64,000 bases of DNA from Humibacter sp. RRB41 (lineage in GTDB: Bacteria > Actinomycetota > Actinomycetes > Actinomycetales > Microbacteriaceae), in contig NZ_JAKWJQ010000001.1 of NCBI RefSeq assembly GCF_022761015.1, positions 434,001-498,000 on the forward strand, given 5' to 3'. Of the stretch, positions 7,658 to 17,319 are shown in pieces (position 1 is the first letter of the stretch; every line of letters begins with the position of its first letter). The notes beneath the pieces were generated by a model, which worked only from the letters and a program-made list of their open reading frames with translations, ran no database searches and was not told where the DNA came from. The position numbers were made by a program, and so were the translations under genes.

Positions 7658-9870
7658 TGGCAGTGGGGTTCGGCAACGGACGCGACGGGTCCGACGAGTC
7701 CGACGACGATTTCGCATCGTTGTTCGGCGGTCTCGGCGACGACTCGGCCGAGGAATCCGACGCATCCGAGAGGTCGGAGACCGAGCGGCGACGTCGCCGT
7801 GGCGGGCGTACGGATGCCAGGGGGCCCGCGGTCCCTCCGGTCCCGCCTGTACCGCCCGCACCTCCGGTTCCACCTGCCCCCGCTGCACCTCCGGTCGCCC
7901 CGCAGGTTCCCGCGGCTCCCGAGCCGGTACTTCCGCCGGATGCCGCTGAGCCGGCGCCTGCCCCGCCCGCCGTGTCCCCGCGTCCTGCGACGCCCGCGTA
8001 CGACATCCCCGAGCTGAACATGCCCGTGCGGCCTCGGCCTGAGCCCGAGCCGCGCGGACCGTCGACGTCGATCCCCAGCGAAACCGGAGGGTCGTTCTTC
8101 TGGGGGCTGACGCCGAACGATGAGCCCGATCCGCTTGTCCACGGCGATCAGGACGCGGACTCCGGCCAGGAGCCTGAACCTCCGGCCGACGTGCCGAAAT
8201 CGCGCGGCCTCGTGCCGCCGAGCGTTCGGCTGGCGCCCTATGTTGCCCCGGTCTACGAGGAGCCGGCTCCCGAACCGGCACCCGCTCCCGAACCGGCATC
8301 GACGCCCGAACCCGCTGCGAGTCCCCAGGCGGCATCAGCGCCCGAGTCACAGCCGGCCGTTCAGCCAATGCCTGTTGTGCCGCCGCCTGTTGAGCCCACG
8401 CCAGTTGATGCGCCGCCAGTGGAGCCGTCGCCGTACACGCCGCCGCAGGCTCCCGGCACGGTTTCTCTGCCGTGGCTGCAGCCAGCGGATCCGACATTGC
8501 CCGAGCCGATCGACGTCGAACCGCCGACCTTCGAACCGCCACGGCCGGCCGGCGAATCGGGATCGTCGGACTTCAGGTTTCCGTGGGAGACACCTCACAT
8601 CCCGGAACCCGAGACGGATGCTCCCACGTCCGCGTTCCCAGGCGCAGCGCCCGCGGCTCCCGCCGCGGAGCCTCCCGTCGAGCCGCCCGCACCGGCGGCC
8701 GAGACGACGTCGTGGTCCCTCTTCGGCAATCTCTTCGCCGACGAGCCGACATCCAAGCCCGCTCCCGTCGCGGATGTCACCGCCGCTCCGGAGTCCCCGA
8801 GCAGCCTCCAGCAGGACGAGCCCGTGCTTCCGTTCGCTGCTGGGAGTGCGCAGGCAGCCGATGCACAATCAGCCGACGGTGCGCAGCCGACCGAGAGCGG
8901 CATCCCTGATGCCGACGAGACGGCACCTCGTCACGTCGAGACGCCTCAGACCGACATCTTCGCGGCGTTCGCGGCCCTGTCGGCCGCGTCGGCGGTCCCC
9001 GGCGCGTCGGTCAGCGAGGCGGCGGCGTTCGACCTTCCCGACGACACAGTGGATGCCGCTGAAGCGGCCGCAGGCGCCTCAGCAGTCCCCGCATCCGCCG
9101 CCGCGGGCGACAAGGCTGCGGGTGCCGCCGGCGGTGCCGCTGTCACTGGCGCCTCAGCGGGCACCGTCTTTCGGCGCCGCGCCGGCGGCCGTCGCTCGGG
9201 TGTCAGCGAGGGTGCGTCGCAGGCATCCGCCGGCTCCGGTTCGGGTGCGGGTGGCTCCGGTCCGGCAGACACCGACGAGGGTGGACCGTCGCCGCGCGCC
9301 CAGCGCATCATGCTGATCGTCGCGGCCGCCCTGCTGCTGGTGCTGCTGATCATCGCGATGTTCGTCGTGGGACGTTCGGTGTCGCATCCGGTCTCGACGC
9401 CGACACCGACTCCTTCCGCGACGACCGCCACGCCGACTCCCACCCCGACCCCGACCGCGACGGTCGCCGCAACAGGCCCGGTCGCGCCCGGAAAGCACGG
9501 CTGGAACGAACTGCGCGGCGGCGAGTGCCTGCAGCCGTTCTCCACCCCGTGGGCCGACACGTTCACCGTCGTCGACTGCGCGTCTCCGCACGCGGCGCAG
9601 ATGGTCTATACCGGCGCGTTCTCGACCGACCCGAAGGCCGCGTTCCCGGGGGCCGCCCAGCTCGCGTCGCAGATCAACGTGCTGTGCTCGCGGCCGGGCA
9701 TCCTGAACCTGGATGCCGCTGGACAGTTCACCGACGCGCAGATCCAGGGCACGTACCCGGTCACGGACAAGCAGTGGAAGGGCGGCCAGCGGTCGTACTA
9801 CTGCTTTGTGAACCGCTCGTCCGGCCAGCCGATCACGGGCAGCCTCGCAGGGCCGGGACCGCAGCAGTAG
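7657..9870 (+). CDS. Large Pro/Ala-rich membrane protein with C-terminal septum-formation-like domain
   Basis: 737 residues starting with GTG that overlaps the pyrE stop by one base. Residues 1-45 are acidic and Ser-rich, 46-540 are a low-complexity Pro/Ala/Glu region expected to be unstructured and cytoplasmic, 551-572 are one transmembrane helix (I-M-L-I-V-A-A-A-L-L-L-V-L-L), 575-610 are a Thr/Pro linker, and 615-735 form a folded extracytoplasmic domain with four cysteines (G-E-C-L, V-V-D-C-A-S-P-H, V-L-C-S-R, Y-Y-C-F). The pattern C-L ... V-D-C-x-x-P-H matches the 'septum formation' domain (PF13845). Role in the cell envelope is inferred from that domain only. Confidence 0.75.
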   Translation: MAVGFGNGRDGSDESDDDFASLFGGLGDDSAEESDASERSETERRRRRGGRTDARGPAVPPVPPVPPAPPVPPAPAAPPVAPQVPAAPEPVLPPDAAEPAPAPPAVSPRPATPAYDIPELNMPVRPRPEPEPRGPSTSIPSETGGSFFWGLTPNDEPDPLVHGDQDADSGQEPEPPADVPKSRGLVPPSVRLAPYVAPVYEEPAPEPAPAPEPASTPEPAASPQAASAPESQPAVQPMPVVPPPVEPTPVDAPPVEPSPYTPPQAPGTVSLPWLQPADPTLPEPIDVEPPTFEPPRPAGESGSSDFRFPWETPHIPEPETDAPTSAFPGAAPAAPAAEPPVEPPAPAAETTSWSLFGNLFADEPTSKPAPVADVTAAPESPSSLQQDEPVLPFAAGSAQAADAQSADGAQPTESGIPDADETAPRHVETPQTDIFAAFAALSAASAVPGASVSEAAAFDLPDDTVDAAEAAAGASAVPASAAAGDKAAGAAGGAAVTGASAGTVFRRRAGGRRSGVSEGASQASAGSGSGAGGSGPADTDEGGPSPRAQRIMLIVAAALLLVLLIIAMFVVGRSVSHPVSTPTPTPSATTATPTPTPTPTATVAATGPVAPGKHGWNELRGGECLQPFSTPWADTFTVVDCASPHAAQMVYTGAFSTDPKAAFPGAAQLASQINVLCSRPGILNLDAAGQFTDAQIQGTYPVTDKQWKGGQRSYYCFVNRSSGQPITGSLAGPGPQQ

Positions 9871-10087
9871 ACCCGCACGGTCGTCCTTGCCGTCGCTCCT
9901 GCCGGATGCAACCCACTCCTCTGGGCGCGCCGTCGGCAGGGTCCTGATGCGACCCATTCTCGATACTCAATAACCCCCTTCCGGTCACCCGCCAGAACAG
10001 AGCCGTTCATCTGCGGCGGCCACGGTCGAACCTGTTCCCACCCCCCTTTGAAGGGTCATGCACCGCCCTGACCGGTGCTGATTCGTC

Positions 10088-13000
10088 ATGTCCTCCGTGG
10101 AAGGCCGACCGGTGAGCGTCGAAGCGAAATCGAAATGGACAAAGCTGCGCGAGCGGATCGTGTGGCGGCGCTCCACCGTCATCACGGCCGCCGTCATCGC
10201 CGGAGCCGTCGTGCTGTCCATCGTCGGGGCGACTGTTCCCCGGGCCTTGGCCGATACGACCAGCACGCTGCAGAGCTACGACCTCACGAGCTCCTCGTAT
10301 TGCGGGTCGAACACCGGGCAGGCCACGCTTGCGCTGAACAAGAACCTCGTCTCGAATCCGGACGCCACGTACTCGACGCGACGGGGCGATGTTCCCGGCG
10401 GGAGCGGAACGACCAGCGGCACCACGGTGCCGGACCCCGACGGCGTTCTGCTGCCCGACTGCTGGGCGGTGACCTCGACCATCCTCGGAAGCGATCCGGC
10501 GAACGAGATCACCAGCGTGGTGTCGTCGAGCTATCCGGGAGCGACCGGATCCACCTTCTACGGCGGCAGGAGCGCGAACGACAAGGCGCCGACGGGAACC
10601 GTCACCACGGCATCCCAGACCATCAAGCTCGACTCGCTCGGCGACGTCGCCGGTAAGACCTTCGAGCTGACCGGCTCCCTCGGCGGATACGCCAACCAGG
10701 ACGACAACACCGTCATCACCGCCACCTGGGAGGACGGCTCGGGCAATTCCGTGACGGATGCCTCCGGCAGCTCGGCCGTCACCAAGCTCGGTCCCGTGAT
10801 GGCCATCGACCGCGGCGACGTGTCATCCGAGGTGCCGCGCACCGCATACGGCACCGTGCCGGCCGGAGCCGAGCAGGTGGTCGTGACGATGACGTTCACC
10901 CACGGCGGGGCGGGCAACAACGACGCGAGCGCCGACAACCTCGGCCTCACGATCGGGGACTCCGCCGTGGCGCCGACCCCGCAGAACTACGACGAGACGG
11001 CGACCTGCCCGACGAAAGCGCCGGTCACCGCCGGAACCAACCTGATCTCGAACCCCGGAGCCGAGGACTACACGTTGGTCGACTACCCGTACGGCACGGG
11101 CGGCGGCGTGACGGGCTCGGGCACCGCCGACGCGCAGGTCGCCCTTCCGGACTGCTGGGTGAGCCACAGCGACCTGCCGGAACCCGACGCGGTGGTGGAG
11201 TCGTACCCCACGACGGCGAAGACGTACCCGGGTGTCGGTGGTGCACGTCTCTTCTTCGGAGGAACGGCATCCGCCACCACCGCGGGAACCGCAGGGTTCG
11301 ACCCTGCTCCCGGCTTCACCAACCAGGTGCAGGGCACGACCAGCACGGCGACGCAGACGATCGACGTCGGCTCCCTGAACGCGGGAGGCCACAGCTACCA
11401 GCTTTCCGGCAAGCTCGGCGGAATCACGACGCAGGGCGACTTCGCCACCCTGTCCGCGACGTTCCTCGACGCGACGGGGAACGCGATCGGCACGGCGGCG
11501 ACCAACCCGATCACCGAGCCCGAGCGAGTGGCGGATGCCGACTACCTCGCGTACCTCGGAGGCACGACGGCCGACAGCGGTCTGCTCCCCGTGCAGACGG
11601 TCGGCGCCCTTCCGGCGGGAGCGGCGAAGGTCGTGATCACACTGACGGCCACTGCCATCTCGACGGGCAATGACGACAACGGCGTTGCGGACGACCTGAA
11701 CTTCACGGTTGACCCGACCTCCGGATCGGCGACCGGGCAGAGCTACGACCTGACGACGGGCACCCACGGCTCCAGCCCGAACTGCCCGGCCGCCGATGAC
11801 GTGACTCCTGCACTCGACACGAACCTGATCGAGAATCCGGGTGCAGAGGACTACACGCCGGGGATCTGGATGGGCGCTCCCGGCGACGATCCGATCACAC
11901 TGGCCGACTGCTGGGTGAGCTCGTCTTCGCTGCCCGCGCCAGAGGCGGTGGCGGAGTCCTACGCGCAGTCGACCTCGACGTACCCTCCTGCTCGCACCAG
12001 CTCCCGCGTCTTCTGGGGTGGAACCAACCCGAACGGCGGGATCGCCGGAGTCGCCACGAAGACGGCTCAGACCATCGATCTGAGCAACGTGGATGCCGCT
12101 GGCAAGGACTTCAAGCTGTCGGCGCTCCTAGGCGGTTACGCAACGCAAGACGACAATGCCCTCGTCGCTGTGACATTCCAGAACGCGAAGGGCGACACCC
12201 TCGGATACGCGGCGATCGGCCCCGTGAAGTCTGGCCAGAGAGGCGGAGTCTCGAGCCTTGTGCAGCAGGCCTGGTACGGCACCGTTCCGGCCGGAGCGGC
12301 GAAGGCCCTTGTGACGATCACGACGACGGCTGTCAGTTCCGGCAACGACTCGAACGGCGAGGCGGACGACCTCAGCCTGGTCATCGGCGCGAGCGCGGCC
12401 CCGAGCGGAACGATCATCGAGACTATGCCGTACACGGCGGCGAACGGCGACACCGGAACGCACGTCGATCCGGGCAGCGGCGTGGTCGTGCCGAACGTCG
12501 TGGCAGGCGCGCTCGACCGTCCGGCCGGAGTATCGGCAACGAGCGGCAGGGTCTACGTGTCGAACACGGGCGACAACGTCGTGGCCACTCTCGACGGAAA
12601 CGGCAACACCACGGTGATCGCCGGCTCTCTCGAGGGTTACGGCGAGACCGGCGACGGTAAGGCGGCAACCGCCGCCACCCTGTTCCAGCCGTTCACCACG
12701 GCAGAAGACTCCCGCGGTGACATCTTCATCGCCGACAGCGGCGACAACACGGTGCGCGAGATCACCGGCGACGGCAGGATCAACCGGATCGCGGGCACAG
12801 GCCGGGCCGGCAACGGATCCATTCCCTCCTCGAAACATGGTGGCCGCGCCACGTCCACTGCACTGAACCACCCGGAGGGTCTCGCGGTCGACGCGGCAGG
12901 CGACGTGTACATCTCGGACACGTACAACAACCGCGTCGTCGAGGTCACGCCGGACGGCCGCATGCTGCAGGTCGCCGGTGGGAAGAAGTCCGGATACGCG

Positions 13001-13762
13001 GGAGACAAGGGCAAGGCGAGCAAGGCATCCCTCACGATGCCGACCGGTATCGCCCTCGACGCCAAGGGCAACCTCTACATCGCGGATTCCGGCAACAACG
13101 TGATCCGTCGAGTGGATGCCGTCAGCGGCGTGATCACGACGGTCGCCGGCAACCACGCGGCAGGCAAGGCGAACGACGGACGCGGAGGATTCTCCGGCGA
13201 CGGCGGGCCGGCCACCTCCGCTCAGCTGAACGATCCACAGGGAGTCGCGCTCGACGGCGCGGGCGATCTGTTCATCGCGGACACGTTCAACAATGCGGTA
13301 CGCGAGGTAGCCCCCGACGGAACCATCAGCACCGTGGTGAACTCCGCGGGCGCGAGCGGCGCGGCGCCTGCTGCAGGTGGTGAGAGCAGCGGATTCGCGC
13401 CGGAGAAGTCGATGCTGAACACGCCGTACGCCCTCGGCATCGACGGCTCGACCGGCACGCTCTACATCGCCGACACGAAGAACGCGAGCATCGCGCAGGT
13501 GATCGGCGGGCTCGTTCGGTCCGGTCACAGTGCGGGACCGACGGCACCGGGCAAGGCGACCGGCACGCCAAAGCCGACGCCCACCCCGACCGAGACGCCG
13601 GCACCGACTTCGACAGCACCGACGTCGACAGCACCGACCTCGACCACACCGTCGACGCCGTCCACGTCACCCACCCCGTCCATGACGCCGACCCAGACAC
13701 CGTCGGGCACGTCATCCCCCACTCCGACGGGAACGAGCACGCCGGCACCGTCGGGCCGATAG
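10088..13762 (+). CDS. Giant secreted protein: three beta-sandwich repeats plus NHL propeller
   Basis: 1224 residues. Residues 28-50 form the hydrophobic signal segment after a basic stretch (K-W-T-K-L-R-E-R-I-V-W-R-R). Three related modules follow at about 65-295, 298-548 and 551-771, each with N-P-G-A-E-D (or N-P-D-A), L-P-D-C-W-V, E-S-Y, a T-Q-T-I-D strand, L-G-G-Y-A-x-Q-D-D and an A-D-D-L-x-L ending; they look like galactose-binding-type beta sandwiches. Residues about 798-1145 carry NHL repeats (P-x-G-V/I-A-L-D, D-L-F-I-A-D-T-F-N-N-A-V-R) making a propeller. The tail is Thr/Pro-rich with no LPXTG. Nothing shows catalysis; binding or adhesion is likely. Same direction as the phospholipase gene, 55 bases upstream of it. 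Confidence 0.75.
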   Translation: MSSVEGRPVSVEAKSKWTKLRERIVWRRSTVITAAVIAGAVVLSIVGATVPRALADTTSTLQSYDLTSSSYCGSNTGQATLALNKNLVSNPDATYSTRRGDVPGGSGTTSGTTVPDPDGVLLPDCWAVTSTILGSDPANEITSVVSSSYPGATGSTFYGGRSANDKAPTGTVTTASQTIKLDSLGDVAGKTFELTGSLGGYANQDDNTVITATWEDGSGNSVTDASGSSAVTKLGPVMAIDRGDVSSEVPRTAYGTVPAGAEQVVVTMTFTHGGAGNNDASADNLGLTIGDSAVAPTPQNYDETATCPTKAPVTAGTNLISNPGAEDYTLVDYPYGTGGGVTGSGTADAQVALPDCWVSHSDLPEPDAVVESYPTTAKTYPGVGGARLFFGGTASATTAGTAGFDPAPGFTNQVQGTTSTATQTIDVGSLNAGGHSYQLSGKLGGITTQGDFATLSATFLDATGNAIGTAATNPITEPERVADADYLAYLGGTTADSGLLPVQTVGALPAGAAKVVITLTATAISTGNDDNGVADDLNFTVDPTSGSATGQSYDLTTGTHGSSPNCPAADDVTPALDTNLIENPGAEDYTPGIWMGAPGDDPITLADCWVSSSSLPAPEAVAESYAQSTSTYPPARTSSRVFWGGTNPNGGIAGVATKTAQTIDLSNVDAAGKDFKLSALLGGYATQDDNALVAVTFQNAKGDTLGYAAIGPVKSGQRGGVSSLVQQAWYGTVPAGAAKALVTITTTAVSSGNDSNGEADDLSLVIGASAAPSGTIIETMPYTAANGDTGTHVDPGSGVVVPNVVAGALDRPAGVSATSGRVYVSNTGDNVVATLDGNGNTTVIAGSLEGYGETGDGKAATAATLFQPFTTAEDSRGDIFIADSGDNTVREITGDGRINRIAGTGRAGNGSIPSSKHGGRATSTALNHPEGLAVDAAGDVYISDTYNNRVVEVTPDGRMLQVAGGKKSGYAGDKGKASKASLTMPTGIALDAKGNLYIADSGNNVIRRVDAVSGVITTVAGNHAAGKANDGRGGFSGDGGPATSAQLNDPQGVALDGAGDLFIADTFNNAVREVAPDGTISTVVNSAGASGAAPAAGGESSGFAPEKSMLNTPYALGIDGSTGTLYIADTKNASIAQVIGGLVRSGHSAGPTAPGKATGTPKPTPTPTETPAPTSTAPTSTAPTSTTPSTPSTSPTPSMTPTQTPSGTSSPTPTGTSTPAPSGR

Positions 13763-13817
13763 CGACATCACGAGAACGGACGACAACCCCCGTGACGAAC
13801 GAGAAGAAGAGACCCGA

Positions 13818-15389
13818 ATGACCCAGACGAACAGGATCGCGAACGCCGGCATCTCGCGACGCAGATTCCTCACCGGTGCGGCGACCGTGGCGGGGGCGGC
13901 CGGTCTGGCCGGTGTTCTGCCGGCGGGCCTCGCCGCCGCTGCGACGGCCAAGCCGCAACGGTTCGACCTCAAGCAGATCAAGCACGTGGTCTACGTGATG
14001 ATGGAGAACCGGTCGTTCGACCACTACTTCGGCACCTACCCAGGGGCTCGGGGGTTCAGCGACCCGAAGGCTCTGCGCCTTGCCAACGGTCGCACCGTCT
14101 TCCAGCAGCCGGATCCGGCGAACCCCGACGGATATCTCGAGCCGTACCACATGTCCACTCTGAGTACGGGTGCCGCAGCGGTGCCATCGCTCTCCCACGA
14201 CTGGCGCGATCAGCACGCATCGTGGAACAACGGCGCCATGGACAGCTGGATGACGACGCACCTCGCGTCCGACGGCGACATCAACGGCTCGTTCACCATG
14301 GGCTACTACACCCGTGAGGACATCCCGTTCCACTGGGCGCTCGCCGAATCGTTCACGCTGCTGGATGCCTACCACTGCTCCGTCATGGGCCCGACGGATC
14401 CCAACCGCATCATGTGGATGACCGGAGACATCGATCCTGCCGGCAAGTTCGGCGGCCCCGTGCTCGAGACCGTCACACCGAACCCGATGACGTTCCCCAC
14501 CTCGGCCGAGACGCTCTACAACGCCGGGTACACCACGAAGAACTACTTCGCGGGCACCTCGAGCGGATTCAACGTGTTCGCCTGGTTCGCGAACTTCCAG
14601 GCCCGTGGGCTCGTGCCCGACGAGCTGTACAACCCGATCATGACGGGAAGCACCCTCTTCGGCGACGGTACCCCCGGCGGCATCGGCGATCCGCTGAACC
14701 CGACCCCGGCATCCGTTCCGACGCTCGCGTTCGAGGAGGACTGCGCCAACGGCGTGCTCCCCGACGTGTCGTGGCTGCTCATGCCTGGCGCGTCGGACGA
14801 GCATCCGCCGAACCTTCCTGCTGCCGGCGCGCAGTATCTCGCATCCAAGCTCGAGGCCTTGGCGAGCAACGAGGACCTGTGGAACTCGACGGTCTTCGTG
14901 CTCAATTACGACGAGAACGACGGATTCTTCGACCACGTCGCACCGCCCGTTCCCGACCCGCAGCGGTATCCGGAGGAGTTCGTCGGCGTCGCCTCGCCGA
15001 AGGGCACCCCGGGCGGCGGCCTTCCGATCGGCGGCGGGTTCCGCGTGCCGTGCATCATCGTCTCCCCGTGGACGGTCGGCGGGCACGTGGCCCCGGAGGC
15101 ATCGGATCACACGTCGGGGCTTCAGCTCATCGAATCGGTCACGGCAGCAGGCGGCCTGTCGGGACACGGTCCCGTCACGTTCGGCACGATCAGCAACTGG
15201 CGCAGAAACACCTTCGGTGACTTCACCTCGGCGCTGCGACCTGGCAAGGCCCAGCCCGCGCCCAAGAACGAGCAGTTCGACGCCAACACCGCCGCCGCCA
15301 ACCTGGCGGCACAGACGGCAGCGTCCCTCCAACCGATGCCCGTTCCGCCAGGGGCCACTCAGCGCATGCCGACGCAGGGCAAGAAATGA
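13818..15389 (+). CDS. Tat-exported phospholipase C / acid phosphatase family phosphoesterase
   Basis: 523 residues of the phosphoesterase family PF04185. Twin-arginine signal S-R-R-R-F-L at residues 13-18, followed by a hydrophobic Ala-rich core and A-A-A cleavage zone near 43. Catalytic landmarks: V-V-Y-V-M-M-E-N-R-S-F-D-H-Y-F-G near residue 55, S-H-D-W near 130, C-S-V-M-G-P-T-D-P-N-R near 190, N-Y-D-E-N-D-G-F-F-D-H-V near 365, and S-D-H-T-S near 430. Substrate could be phospholipid headgroups or phosphate esters in the cell wall or outside. GAAGAAGAGA stands just before the ATG. Its stop overlaps the start of the alanine-racemase-like gene (ATGA). Confidence 0.88.
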   Translation: MTQTNRIANAGISRRRFLTGAATVAGAAGLAGVLPAGLAAAATAKPQRFDLKQIKHVVYVMMENRSFDHYFGTYPGARGFSDPKALRLANGRTVFQQPDPANPDGYLEPYHMSTLSTGAAAVPSLSHDWRDQHASWNNGAMDSWMTTHLASDGDINGSFTMGYYTREDIPFHWALAESFTLLDAYHCSVMGPTDPNRIMWMTGDIDPAGKFGGPVLETVTPNPMTFPTSAETLYNAGYTTKNYFAGTSSGFNVFAWFANFQARGLVPDELYNPIMTGSTLFGDGTPGGIGDPLNPTPASVPTLAFEEDCANGVLPDVSWLLMPGASDEHPPNLPAAGAQYLASKLEALASNEDLWNSTVFVLNYDENDGFFDHVAPPVPDPQRYPEEFVGVASPKGTPGGGLPIGGGFRVPCIIVSPWTVGGHVAPEASDHTSGLQLIESVTAAGGLSGHGPVTFGTISNWRRNTFGDFTSALRPGKAQPAPKNEQFDANTAAANLAAQTAASLQPMPVPPGATQRMPTQGKK

Positions 15390-16171
15390 GCGGCAGCGAG
15401 TCGGATGCCCGCGAGATCGTCGACCTGTCGGCGATCGAGCACAACGTGGCGATCCTCGCCGCAGCGACGTTCGACCGGCAGTCGCGTGCCCAGGTGATGG
15501 CGATCGTGTCTGAGGATGCCTTCGGCCACGGCCTCGTTCCGGCTGCCCGCGCGGTGCTCGCCGGCGGCGCCAGGTGGCTGGGCGCGGCACGGGTCGACGA
15601 GGCGCTCGCGCTCCGCGAGGCCGGATTCACCGAGCCGGTGTTCTCGTGGGTGTGGGATGCGCGGAACGAGGCATCCGTCGAGCTGGCGGTCGAGGCATCC
15701 GTCGACCTGTCGGTCGCCACGCACGAGCAGCTGGAGGCCGTGTGTCGGGCGAGCGTCGAGACCGAGGTGCTGGGACGGGTTCATCTCGAGGTCGACACTC
15801 GACCGGAACGTGCCGACGATGCCGAACTGCTCTGGGAGGACCTGCTGGAGGCCGCGGCGGAGGCCCAGGCGACGGCCGATGTGGAGATCGTGGGCATCTG
15901 GAGCCGACTTGCCCACGCCGACGAGAGGCTTCATCCCGACAACAACCGTCAGCTGAACGCGTACCACTCGGCCGTGAAGTCTGCGGTGCTGCACGGCATC
16001 ATTCCTCAACTGCGCCACGTCGCCAACTCGGCGGCGATCCTCGGAATGCCGGGAACGCACCTCGACCTCGTTCGCGCCGGCAGGTCGGTGTACGGCATCG
16101 AGCCCGTGGCCGGGCGCGACTACGGCCTGCTGCCGGCGAAGCGGCTCGTAGCCGAGGTCGCCGTGGTCTGA
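15386..16171 (+). CDS. Degenerate alanine-racemase-like protein (N-terminal barrel only)
   Basis: 261 residues; real alanine racemases have about 370. The TIM-barrel half is recognisable: D-L-S-A-I-E-H-N-V at the start, A-F-G-H-G, V-A-N-S-A-A-I-L and D-L-V-R-A-G-R-S-V-Y-G-I near the end. The PLP-binding Lys of the motif K-A-x-A-Y-G-H-G is Ser42 here (I-V-S-E-D-A-F-G-H-G), and D-T-G-M-x-R-x-G is degraded to D-T-R-P-E-R-A-D. The protein stops just after P-A-K-R-L-V-A-E-V, where the C-terminal beta domain carrying the second catalytic Tyr should begin. It is coupled to the phospholipase by ATGA and overlaps the convergent membrane gene by 52 bases. Racemase activity is not expected. Confidence 0.8.
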   Translation: MSGSESDAREIVDLSAIEHNVAILAAATFDRQSRAQVMAIVSEDAFGHGLVPAARAVLAGGARWLGAARVDEALALREAGFTEPVFSWVWDARNEASVELAVEASVDLSVATHEQLEAVCRASVETEVLGRVHLEVDTRPERADDAELLWEDLLEAAAEAQATADVEIVGIWSRLAHADERLHPDNNRQLNAYHSAVKSAVLHGIIPQLRHVANSAAILGMPGTHLDLVRAGRSVYGIEPVAGRDYGLLPAKRLVAEVAVV

Positions 16172-17166
16172 GCGGCGCCTCGACCGAGGTGCCGCTTCGT
16201 GATGAGTGCGAGCACGACGAGTGCGATCAGCACGAGCACCACCTGCTCGATCACGGCGGCCGGCCCGGTCTGCACCGCGCGCAGGAGTCCGACGCCGCAG
16301 TACGTGAGGACGGCGCCCGATCCGAGGCCGACGGCATCCGGCCGCATCAGGAACGCGAACGCGACACCCGCTGCGAGCAGCACGATCATGATGACGACGG
16401 GCACCCACGGCGACACCGTGTGCGGAATCTCGAACGTCAGTTGGAACGCTGCACCGAGCACGAAGCCGACGACCGTCGAGACTGCGAACCCGGCGCAGAA
16501 CCCTCGCGCGTTCCGCGTGGGGGCGGCGAGCACGTCAGCCGGCTGCAGTGCTGTTCCGCTGGCTGTCGTGCGTCCGCGCAGTGCGGTGAAGGTCACAACG
16601 ACGAGCACGACGCTGACGAGAACGCTGACGACGAGCTGCGCGCCGTTGGCGACGAAGCCGCTCACGCCGACGGACGCGACGAAGATCGCAGCGCCACCGA
16701 GCACGAAGAGCGTCGCGGGAATCGCGAGCCAGCCGGCGCGCATCCACGGCTGACGGCCGAACGCCCCTTCCATCACGGCGATCGGCGATCCGATGCTCCA
16801 CACCACGTGCAGCGTGAGCACGTAGATCAGCCACGGTGTTGCGGTGCCGAGCCAGGGCAGAAAGCCGTAGGCCAGCAGGTGCGATCCGGCATAGCCGGGG
16901 TTGAACAGCGACTGGGTGAGCACGCCCTCCTCGAGCACGCCGAACGCGAGGGCGAGGGTCAGGATGCCCGGCCATCCGGCCCGTGCCCGCCGCGCGAGTT
17001 CGCGGATCAGGATCGCGGCCGACCCGTAGAAGGCGGTGAACAGGATGAGCTGTGCGATCTGCTGCCCGGCCGGCGCCATGCCGCCGAGGTACTGATCGCC
17101 GAGCAGGAACTCGGCCGTCACGCCGGATGCCACGGCCAGGGACAGACTGCGCAGGAAGGTTTTCAT
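16120..17166 (-). CDS. Polytopic membrane protein of unknown function
   Basis: About 348 residues from ATG 17166; an upstream ATG at 17208 would add a Pro-rich 14 residues. Roughly nine hydrophobic segments alternate with short loops. A conserved-looking loop reads G-V-L-E-E-G-V-L-T-Q-S-L-F-N-P-G-Y, which recalls the Glu-Glu motif of CPBP intramembrane proteases, but the later His motifs of that family are not clear. No function is assigned. The 3' end overlaps the alanine-racemase-like gene on the other strand by 52 bases, so one of the two ends may have moved. Confidence 0.6.
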   Translation of the reverse strand: MKTFLRSLSLAVASGVTAEFLLGDQYLGGMAPAGQQIAQLILFTAFYGSAAILIRELARRARAGWPGILTLALAFGVLEEGVLTQSLFNPGYAGSHLLAYGFLPWLGTATPWLIYVLTLHVVWSIGSPIAVMEGAFGRQPWMRAGWLAIPATLFVLGGAAIFVASVGVSGFVANGAQLVVSVLVSVVLVVVTFTALRGRTTASGTALQPADVLAAPTRNARGFCAGFAVSTVVGFVLGAAFQLTFEIPHTVSPWVPVVIMIVLLAAGVAFAFLMRPDAVGLGSGAVLTYCGVGLLRAVQTGPAAVIEQVVLVLIALVVLALITKRHLGRGAAQTTATSATSRFAGSRP

Positions 17167-17319
17167 GCGATCAGGTTCCCGCGGCGGAGCGGGCGGGCCC
17201 CACGGCATCCGTCACCCGCACTCCGTGACATTCGTCACTGCGCGGCTCGAGCGCGGCGAGCGAGGCGGTTTGCGTAGTCGACTGCGGCGCTCCCGGCGGG
17301 GACGGGCGCGCAGAACAAC

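Noticed and set aside
9955-9980. TCTCGATACTC near 9955 as another copy of the intergenic element
   Set aside because: Only one short word matches and no CTACTCGACC arm follows.
16120-17166. Annotation of the membrane protein as a CPBP (CAAX) protease
   Set aside because: The Glu-Glu loop is suggestive, but the required downstream His motifs are not recognisable.
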